The position numbers were made by a program, and so were the translations under genes. This document shows, one piece after another, positions 57,558-64,000 of a stretch of DNA of 64,000 bases (its first letter is position 1; each line of letters starts with the position of its first letter). The stretch is from Amycolatopsis endophytica. GTDB taxonomy: Bacteria > Actinomycetota > Actinomycetes > Mycobacteriales > Pseudonocardiaceae. The stretch spans positions 558,001 to 622,000 of the forward strand of contig NZ_JACCFK010000001.1 of the NCBI RefSeq assembly GCF_013410405.1, in the 5' to 3' direction. The notes beneath the pieces were generated by a model, which was not told the DNA's origin, ran no database searches, and worked only from the letters and a program-made list of their open reading frames with translations.

Positions 57558-58395
57558 GGACTCGAGAGAACTCGCCTACTTCGTCGCGGTAGCCGAGGAG
57601 CGGAACTTCAGCCGCGCCGCTGTCCGGCTCGGCATCGCGCAGCCTCCGCTGTCCCGGGCGATCCAACGACTGGAACGCCGGCTCGATCTCCGGCTGCTGG
57701 ACCGCAGCAGCCGGACGGTCTCGCTCACCCACGCTGGTGAGGTTCTGCTGCAGGAGGGCCGCCGCGCACTCGCGGCCCTGGCCGCGGCCGAGCGCGCGGT
57801 ACGCGACGCCGGGCGGGTCAGGGAACGACTGCGGGTCGTGGCGAAACCGGGTGGCGACGCCGGTCTGCTCGAACCTCTCCTTGCGCAGCTCGCCGACACG
57901 ATCGAGGTCGAGGTGCTGATCTGCCGCATCGGTGAGGAGAAGACCCTGCTGCGTGCGGGAACCGCGGACGTCGCGTTGTTGCGCCTGCCCCAGCACGACC
58001 TGTCCGGACTGGCCACCGACGAGTTGCTGACCGAGCGCGAACTGGTGGTGCTGCCGCGCACGCACCGACTGGCCACGCGCGCGTCGGTGCGAATGGCCGA
58101 CCTCATCGGCGAGACCTTCCCCCGCTGGACCACCGACTCGCCCGGCCACGGGCCGGTCATCACCGACACCGGGCAGGTAGCCGAGCTCATCGCCCTCGGC
58201 CGCATGATCGCCGTGCTGCCCGAGTCCGTGGCCCGCGACCTCGGCCGTGACCTGGTGACCATTCCCGTCGACGGGCGTGCGACGACCCTCCTCGCCGCCT
58301 GGTGCGAGGAACGTCGTGACCGCGCCCTCGCCGTCTTCGTCCGCACCGCGGCCGAGGTCGCCGCCGTGCGCTCGACCGCTCGTTCCACCGCGTGA
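57556..58395 (+). CDS. LysR-family transcriptional regulator
   Basis: 279 residues with SRELAYFVAVAEERNFSRAAVRLGIAQPPLSRAIQRLERRL, a clear LysR winged helix, and the effector domain starting at VVAKPGGDAGLL. Paralog of the gene at 24888. Divergent from the SnoaL-like gene, its probable target. Confidence 0.9.
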   Translation: MDSRELAYFVAVAEERNFSRAAVRLGIAQPPLSRAIQRLERRLDLRLLDRSSRTVSLTHAGEVLLQEGRRALAALAAAERAVRDAGRVRERLRVVAKPGGDAGLLEPLLAQLADTIEVEVLICRIGEEKTLLRAGTADVALLRLPQHDLSGLATDELLTERELVVLPRTHRLATRASVRMADLIGETFPRWTTDSPGHGPVITDTGQVAELIALGRMIAVLPESVARDLGRDLVTIPVDGRATTLLAAWCEERRDRALAVFVRTAAEVAAVRSTARSTA

Positions 58396-58429
58396 GATGA
58401 CCCGCCGAGACCGTCGGCTCGTCCGGCGC

Positions 58430-58893
58430 GCTTCGCTCGGAAGGCGGGGTCGCGGGACGGGGGTGGCTTGGTAGCCGAGGTCGCCGATGACGGTGGTGTG
58501 GGCGGTGCGGTCGTGGGTGCGGCCGGGCAGGACTTGGATGGCCAGGCCGGCTTCGTGGTGTTGCCGGAGTAGTTCGCTTGCGGGGTGGTGTGGTCCTTTC
58601 CCCCGGTTGCCGATGGGGATGAGGGTGCCATCGACCAGCACGATCCGGTCTGCAGTGCCTCGGGTAGCAGGGGTATCAGGCGTCGGTAGATGCGGGAGAC
58701 GGCGGGGTGGGAGACGCCGAAGCAGTCCGCGGCCAGCATCTGGTTGACGTTGTGGCGCAGCATTATCAGCACCAGCAGTACCTGGCGGTCGAGGCCGAGC
58801 GCGGGTGGCCTGGCTGTGCTCGATCTGCCGGATCCGGGCCAGCAACTCCGGGATCTGGTCATGGTCGGGACCCGTCGTGGACTCGTACCGCAA
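58430..58893 (-). pseudogene. decayed IS5-type (DDE) transposase remnant
   Basis: The pieces YESTTGPDHDQIPELLARIRQIEHSQATR, then ALGLDRQVLLVLIMLRHNVNQMLAADCFGVSHPAVSRIYRRL, then RIVLVDGTLIPIGNRGKG and HTTVIGDLGYQATPV resemble helix-turn-helix transposases of the IS5/DDE_Tnp_4 group, but they lie in different frames with at least two shifts, and the C-terminus is missing. No clear terminal inverted repeats are visible. Confidence 0.75.
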
Positions 58894-58944
58894 CAGCCCC
58901 GCCGTGCTGTGGGACTCGCCAACCCGCTCCCGCGAAGTTCCTTT

Positions 58945-59195
58945 TCCCAGCTTCGACTGTCGAGGTTGCCGCCAAGATCGGCAACGTCCTGCACCCCGCC
59001 ACCGACGTCGCCGCCGCCGCGCGCTTCTCTTCGAGTGGTTTCGGTACCACCACCAGCTTCGTCGACAGCGATCGTCACGCCGCGCTCGACGCGGGCGGCA
59101 CCAGGCTGGCGTTGGCCGGTCCCGACGAGGACATCACCGACGGTATCGCCGCGGTCGCGTTCAAGGTCCCGGACGTGCCCACGGCACTGGCCTAG
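58945..59195 (+). pseudogene. truncated glyoxalase/VOC-family remnant
   Basis: The frame AAKIGNVLHPATDVAAAARF, FGTTTSFVDSDRHAALDAGGTRLALAGPDED and VAFKVPDVPTALA follows the first VOC half-domain and then stops, and no start codon precedes it. The gene was probably cut by the transposase remnant next to it. Confidence 0.65.
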
Positions 59196-60004
59196 ATCCC
59201 GTGGATGTCGGCGGTGGCACAGGCCCGCTCCACGAGGGCGACGATCCGCTCGCGGGTGGGAGTCCCAGGACTTCCCACTCCGGCTTCGTCCCCGCTGGCC
59301 AGCACGCGAATAGTGTGCCGAGGTCAGCGAGCGGCTCACTGAGCGTGCTGAGTTCCCGGTCCAGCACCGCGGCCACCGCGCCCGGCTCCGGCGACAGGAT
59401 CACGTTGCGCAGGTTCGGATCGCCGTGCACGAGTGTCGTCTCGTGCTGAACGGGAACGGCCCGCCACAGTCGTTCGGTGAGCCGGTCAAGCATCGGGAGG
59501 TCACGGGTACGCGACGCCTCCCACTGTGCCGACCAGCGCCGCAACTGGCGCTGTGCATACGGCTTGGTGCTCGCCTGACCCGCCAGGCCGGTCTCGGCGA
59601 GGTCGACCCGGTGCACTGCGGCCATCGCGGCGACGAGGGAATGCGCCGCTTCGGACCGCCTGCCCAAGGGGATGGCGTCGACGACCTCACGACGGTCGAG
59701 GACGAACCCGTCCACCCGCGACATCAGCACCGCTGGTACGTCCCCGGCCTCGCCGTCCACCAGCGTTCCGTGGACGACCGGAACGGGAACCGGGGTGGTG
59801 CCCAGCGCCCGCCATGATCCGGGCTTCGCGCAGGACATCATGAGCCGACTCGAGCTTCTCACCCCAGGGCGGCCGTCGAAGGACCCAGCTCCGACCGGAT
59901 CCATCACCGACCCGGAAGGTCAGGTTCGATTGACCGGCGCCGATACGCGCCAGTGACAACCGGCCTTCCGGCCGGAGGCCGCGCGTGATCATCCACTCCC
60001 GCAA
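59192..60004 (-). pseudogene. frameshifted aminoglycoside-phosphotransferase-like kinase
   Basis: The N-terminus RIGAGQSNLTFRVGDGSGRSWVLRRPP and VLREARIM is in one frame; after a shift near 59820 the other frame gives LGTTPVPVPVVHG, VLMSRVDGFVLDRREVVDAIP, then the kinase loop LVHGDPNLRNVILS and VLDRELSTLSEPLADLG; a second shift near 59270 gives RERIVALVERACATADIHGI and the stop. It resembles the ACAD10/APH-like 'phosphotransferase family' protein, but is broken. Confidence 0.8.
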
Positions 60005-60367
60005 ACGGTCCGTGCGCGTCTCTGCGCGCGTGGTCTCCCATCGGTCTGCTCCGTGCCGGCGGTGTGTGTCCGTGGTTCTGCCGTCCTCGGAGCCTCCCGG
60101 TCGCCGTTGTCACAGCCCTGTCCCCGCCGACGCGCTCTGCGAACCTCGGCGGGCGGCACCGCGCACGGCTCGGTACGACCGCGGCCCTGGCACGACACGG
60201 ACCGACCGCACGATCGGGTCGTCCGCGCGCGCCTCCTTGAGTACCGGGACGATGACTGGTTTCCGGCACATCTCCACCTTTCGGATCCGGGGCGCGGTGC
60301 GTCGGGACCGACGGGCACCCACCGGTGGACCCCGAACATGGTATTTGCGCCTCCGGTCGCGGCGCCC
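60005..60367. other. gap without a recognised gene
   Basis: No frame in this 363-base stretch looks like real coding and no repeat or hairpin stands out. It separates the broken kinase from the end of the aldehyde dehydrogenase gene. Confidence 0.5.
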
Positions 60368-61852
60368 TCATCCGTGCGGGATCGCCAGCTCCGCGTAGAC
60401 CTTCACCTGCTGGAACTGCTCCAGCGCGCGCGGCCCACAGAGGAAACCTCCGTTGCCGCTCGCCTTGTAGCCGCCCTGTTCGAACTTCTCGTTCAGCAGC
60501 CCCCACGTGTTGATCCACACACCCGCCGCCTGCAGTGCCCGGCCCAACGCGCGTGCACGACCGGTGTTCCGCGTGAAGATCGCCGCACCCAAACCGTATT
60601 CGGTCGCGTTCGCCCGGCGCACCGCCTCGGCGTCCGAATCGAACACCTCGAAGGTCTGCACGGGACCGAACAGTTCCTCCTGGACCACCGGAATGTCCAG
60701 CCGCTCGACCTCGAGCAGGGTCGGCCGGTAGAACGCCCCGGCGGCGAGCGGGCCGTCGGTGATCAGCCCGCCCCGGACCAACGGCATTGCATCCGGCAGG
60801 GCGTCTTCCACCAGCCGGTCGACCCGTTCGGCGCTTGCCCGGTCGATCAGCGGGCCGATCTGGCTGCCGGGCTCGTCACTCGGGCCGGGCCGGACCGCCG
60901 ACAACGCTTCGCTGAGCCGCTCGCGCGCTTCGCCGGCAATCGCACGATGGACCAGTACCCGTGATCCGGTCACGCAGAACTGCCCGTTCAACATCGTCAC
61001 CGCGGACACCGCAGTGGGGATCGCCACGTCGAGGTCGGCGTCGTCGAGCAGGATCAGCGGGGTTTTGCCGCCCAGTTCGAGATTGAGCCGCTTCAGCGTG
61101 GCCGCGCTCGCTTCGACGATCTTCCGGCCGACCGCGGTGCTGCCGGTGTAGCTGAGCACCGCCACGTCCGGTGACGTCGCCAGCAGTTCGGCGCCCTCGC
61201 TGCCCGATTCCGTGAAGACGTTCACCACCCCGGGCGGAATTGCCGTGCAGTGCGCGATGATCTCGGCGAAGAACGAGTTGGTCAGCGCGGTTTGCGCCGG
61301 CATTTTGACAACCGCTGTGCATCCCGCGGCCAGCGCCGGGCCCAATGCCCTGGCAGTCAACGTGATCGGCGCGTTCCACGGCGTGATGATTCCCGCGACT
61401 CCGAGTGGTTCGGGACTGGAACGGAAGTGTATCTCCTGGCTGATGTCGGCATGCCGTCCGACATCGGAGCCGACGAGGCCCGCCGCGGCGTTGTAGCGCA
61501 GCCATCGCACCGCGGTGCCGACCTCGAACACCGCCTGCCACCGCAGCTTGCCGCTCTCCCGGCTGATTCTCGACGCCAGCTCCTGGGCGTTCGCCTCCAC
61601 GCCGTCCGCGATCTGCGACAGGGCCCGTGCTCGCAGGTCGACGTCGCGGGCCCAGTCGCCCGCGGCGAACGCCGTGCCGGCGGCGGCGATGGCAGCCGAC
61701 GCCTCGTCGGCACCACCGTCTTGGTAACGGCCGACCACCTCACCTGTCGACGGATTGATCGATTTCCCGGTCGCCGGTGCCTGCGCCCACTCGGCATTGA
61801 TCCAGTGCCGGCCGGGAACAGCCGAACCGGTCGCGACCTCGGTTGTGCTCAT
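60368..61852 (-). CDS. aldehyde dehydrogenase
   Basis: 494 residues. ITPWNAPITLTARALGPALAAG is the N-terminal NAD(P) region; ELGGKTPLILLDDADLD holds the catalytic glutamate; NGQFCVTGSR holds the catalytic cysteine. It oxidises an aldehyde to the acid in the cytoplasm. It lies 38 bases after the acyl-CoA ligase gene in the same direction, so the acid it makes could be a substrate of the ligase. ATG 61852 begins the fold. Substrate unknown. Confidence 0.92.
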   Translation of the reverse strand: MSTTEVATGSAVPGRHWINAEWAQAPATGKSINPSTGEVVGRYQDGGADEASAAIAAAGTAFAAGDWARDVDLRARALSQIADGVEANAQELASRISRESGKLRWQAVFEVGTAVRWLRYNAAAGLVGSDVGRHADISQEIHFRSSPEPLGVAGIITPWNAPITLTARALGPALAAGCTAVVKMPAQTALTNSFFAEIIAHCTAIPPGVVNVFTESGSEGAELLATSPDVAVLSYTGSTAVGRKIVEASAATLKRLNLELGGKTPLILLDDADLDVAIPTAVSAVTMLNGQFCVTGSRVLVHRAIAGEARERLSEALSAVRPGPSDEPGSQIGPLIDRASAERVDRLVEDALPDAMPLVRGGLITDGPLAAGAFYRPTLLEVERLDIPVVQEELFGPVQTFEVFDSDAEAVRRANATEYGLGAAIFTRNTGRARALGRALQAAGVWINTWGLLNEKFEQGGYKASGNGGFLCGPRALEQFQQVKVYAELAIPHG

Positions 61853-61890
61853 GTCAGTACTCCTGCTGTCATTGGCGAGGCGACGGTGCA

Positions 61891-63486
61891 CTACTCCGTG
61901 GCCGTCGGGCTTTCGAGAAGGCTCCGGACTGCCTTCTTGTCCGGCTTCCCCAAGCCGGTCAACGGAATCGAGTCCAGCACCACCACCCGCTTCGGGGACT
62001 GCACTGGCCCCTTCCGGTTGCGCACCGCGGCCTGGATCTCGGCAGTCAGCTCCTCGACGAACCCGGCGGCACGGCGGGCGGCTGAACGCACCACGACCAC
62101 CGCGGTCACGGCTTCTCCCCATTTCTCGTCCGGCGTCCCCACCACGCAGACCTGCTCCACGTCGGGATGTTCGGAAATCACGTCCTCGACCTCCCGCGGG
62201 AACACGTTGAACCCGCCGGTGACGATCATGTCCTTGATCCGGTCGACGATGTACCAATAGCCGTCCTGGTCTTCCCGAGCGAGGTCTCCCGTGTGCAACC
62301 AGCCGGCACGGAACGTTTCCCCGGTCACCCGAGGTTGATTCCGGTAGCCGTGACCGAGCAGCGGTCCACTGACGCAGATTTCGCCCACCTCACCCGGGCG
62401 CACCAGCTCTTCGTCATCGCCGAGGATCGCGCAGCGGGCGAACTGCGTCGGCCGTCCACAGGAAGTGTGCCGAGGCCCCTCGTGGCGGTACGTGGGCAGG
62501 TACGTGATGGCCATCGGGGCTTCGGACTGGCCGTAGTACTGGGCGAAGATCGGACCGAAGTGCTCGATCGCCTCTGCCAGCCGCGCGGGGTTGATCGCCG
62601 CCGCTCCATAATAGACGATCTGGAGCGACGACACGTCACGAGTGCGCAGGTCGGGATGATCCAGCAGCGCGTAGATCATCGACGGAACCAGCATGAGTGC
62701 GGTGACCCGCTCCTTCTCGATCGTCTCCAGTACCGCGGCCGCATCGAACCGCGGCATCAGAACCAGCGTCCCGCCCTTGACCAGCACGGGGGTCACGAAG
62801 GCCGCCCCGGCGTGCGAGAGCGGCGTGCAGCTGAGGAACCGCGGCCGGTCCGGCCATTCCCATTCGGCCAGCTGGATCGTGGTCATGGTGAAGTAGCTGC
62901 CCGCCGAGAGCTGCACGCCCTTCGGCCTTCCCGTGGTGCCGCCGGTGTACACGAGGCTCGTGATGTGCTCGGGTGGCAGGGCGGCGGCGGCCGGCTGCCG
63001 CGGCGTGAACGTCGCGGCGTGCGCGACGATGTCGGTTGCGCTGTGCGCGAGCTCCGGCGGCACCGGACCGAACGTCAGGATCTGCCGTAGGGCTGCGACC
63101 CGGTCGAGGAGGGCCAGTGCGCGCTGCACGTACTCCGGGGTGGGTTCGATGATCAACGAGGTGACGCCGGCGTCGTCGAGAATGTAGGCATGGTCGTCCA
63201 GTGAACCCAGCGGATGCAGCGCCACCCGCTGGTACCCGCCGATGTGCGTGGCAGCGATGTCGATCACCACTTCGGGGCGGTTGCCGGAAAGGATCGCCAC
63301 GGTCGACCCGGTTCCGGCCCCCAGATCCTCGAAGCCCTGCAGGTACCGGCTGACCTCGTCAGCCAGCTGGGCACCGGTGTAGGTACCGGACCCGGACGAG
63401 AGCACTGTCCGGTCCGCATGCCGGCGCAGCGACTCGGCGATCAGGTGCCCATTGTGGTTGGGCCGGTGCAAGCCGTCGGTCTGCAT
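61891..63486 (-). CDS. AMP-dependent acyl-CoA synthetase (long/medium-chain or aryl type)
   Basis: 531 residues. The P-loop motif is YTGGTTGRPKGV; QSEAP and GWLHTGDLARED are the later core motifs; DRIKDMIVTGGFNVFPREVEDV is the hinge and LTGLGKPDKKAVR the catalytic lysine region. It activates a carboxylic acid to acyl-CoA using ATP. The start lies inside the upstream ferredoxin oxidoreductase gene (46-base overlap), a sign of coupling. The best guess for substrates is an aryl- or branched-chain acid. Confidence 0.9.
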   Translation of the reverse strand: MQTDGLHRPNHNGHLIAESLRRHADRTVLSSGSGTYTGAQLADEVSRYLQGFEDLGAGTGSTVAILSGNRPEVVIDIAATHIGGYQRVALHPLGSLDDHAYILDDAGVTSLIIEPTPEYVQRALALLDRVAALRQILTFGPVPPELAHSATDIVAHAATFTPRQPAAAALPPEHITSLVYTGGTTGRPKGVQLSAGSYFTMTTIQLAEWEWPDRPRFLSCTPLSHAGAAFVTPVLVKGGTLVLMPRFDAAAVLETIEKERVTALMLVPSMIYALLDHPDLRTRDVSSLQIVYYGAAAINPARLAEAIEHFGPIFAQYYGQSEAPMAITYLPTYRHEGPRHTSCGRPTQFARCAILGDDEELVRPGEVGEICVSGPLLGHGYRNQPRVTGETFRAGWLHTGDLAREDQDGYWYIVDRIKDMIVTGGFNVFPREVEDVISEHPDVEQVCVVGTPDEKWGEAVTAVVVVRSAARRAAGFVEELTAEIQAAVRNRKGPVQSPKRVVVLDSIPLTGLGKPDKKAVRSLLESPTATE

Positions 63487-64000
63487 AGCGTTTCGAACTC
63501 CTCCAGAAGCGTGGCGAGCCGCTCGTGATAACGGTCCGCACTGTCGACTTTGATCTGTTCATAACCGCGGATCTCGTCCGGAAGCTTCGCCATCTCCACC
63601 GCGACAGGGTGATTGCGGGAGGTCAGCCCGGCCGACAGCTTGCGCAACATCGTGCTGTACTCGCCGATCAGGTCACGTTCCAGTCGGCGAACCCTGGTGT
63701 AGCCGAACAAGTCCAGTGGTGTCCCGCGCAGCCGGCGCATCGCCTTCAACACCCGGAACACCGGTGTGGCCCAGCTGCCGAGCTTCAGCTTGTTCCGCAC
63801 GCCCCACGCGCGCAGCATGGGCGGATGCAGGTGAACGTACCTCTTGGCGCCGGTGCCGAACTGCTCTTCCACCTGCGATCTGAACTCGCGGTCCAGCGCG
63901 AGCCTGGCCACTTCGTACTCGTCCTTGTAAGCCATCAGCTTGTACAGGTACCGTGCCGCCGCCTCGGTCAGCGCGGTCGAATCCGGCACAGCGCGACTTT
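63441..64000 (-). CDS. indolepyruvate ferredoxin oxidoreductase, C-terminal part (cut by window edge)
   Basis: The visible 186 or so residues (ARYLYKLMAYKDEYEVARLALDREF, LGSWATPVFRVLKAMRRLRGTPLDLFGYTRVRRLERDLI, SRNHPVAVEMAKLPDEIRGYEQIK) match the C-terminal domain of fused indolepyruvate:ferredoxin oxidoreductases. The frame is open to base 64000, so the gene continues outside the window; the GTG at 63989 is not its start. It makes aryl-acetyl-CoA from aryl-pyruvates with ferredoxin. Confidence 0.8.
   Translation of the reverse strand, partial: SRAVPDSTALTEAAARYLYKLMAYKDEYEVARLALDREFRSQVEEQFGTGAKRYVHLHPPMLRAWGVRNKLKLGSWATPVFRVLKAMRRLRGTPLDLFGYTRVRRLERDLIGEYSTMLRKLSAGLTSRNHPVAVEMAKLPDEIRGYEQIKVDSADRYHERLATLLEEFETLCRPTACTGPTTMGT

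Overview
The window is very GC-rich DNA with strongly G/C-ending codons, many GTG starts, an F420-type luciferase-like oxidoreductase, a DUF574-type methyltransferase, a second type IIA topoisomerase pair, a Rox-type rifampicin monooxygenase and many SpoIIE/STAS/TetR/LysR regulators. This points to a chromosome of a filamentous actinobacterium. Pseudonocardiaceae, and Amycolatopsis in particular, is my best guess (inference, not proven). I see no rRNA, tRNA, CRISPR, phage or plasmid genes.

Layout. 1-4.5 kb: a LysR regulator cut by the window edge, a DoxX-like membrane protein, an F420-type oxidoreductase, a STAS/SpoIIE anti-sigma module and an alpha/beta hydrolase. 4.6-10.5 kb: a ParE-ParC operon whose ParC is split by a 429-residue intein placed directly after the DNA-cleaving tyrosine. 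10.6-18.2 kb: TetR, an RluA-type pseudouridine synthase, then a cell-surface glycan block made of a three-domain methyltransferase-GT2-GT4 protein, a membrane acyltransferase and a ScyD-like secreted protein. 18.2-28.9 kb: housekeeping and redox genes (hemerythrin, lipase, thioredoxin, FAD monooxygenase under a TetR with two visible operators, an orphan ABC ATPase, nitroreductase, amino-acid dehydrogenase, LysR regulators). 28.9-36.3 kb: a signalling hub with a STAS protein, a 1504-residue soluble hybrid kinase carrying about eight tandem HAMP units, and a divergent ANTAR/PAS/SpoIIE phosphatase. 36.3-37.0 kb: a gene-free stretch full of hairpins, direct repeats and a 21-bp repeat array. 37.0-40.5 kb: a gamma-glutamylcyclotransferase-like protein, a PhnB/VOC protein and a thiolase-crotonase fusion.

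40.7-45.2 kb holds the most interesting locus: a compact class I lanthipeptide-type operon, in the order elimination domain (SpaB_C type), glutamylation domain (LanB N-terminal type), a 52-residue precursor, and a LanC cyclase. The precursor's C-terminal half has three Ser-Cys pairs and is rich in His and Trp. No dedicated transporter or protease lies in the operon. To its right are an unusual membrane-tethered phosphate-binding-type protein, a Rox-like rifampicin monooxygenase, an MFS exporter, a HAD phosphatase and signal peptidase I.

51.6-60 kb is an area of gene turnover: a TetR/patatin pair with two matching operators, then decayed genes (SDR, quinone oxidoreductase, transposase, glyoxalase, APH-type kinase) between intact TetR, LysR, NmrA and SnoaL genes. 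60.3-64 kb is an operon reading leftwards: the C-terminus of an indolepyruvate ferredoxin oxidoreductase, an acyl-CoA ligase and an aldehyde dehydrogenase, which together suggest aromatic or branched acid catabolism.
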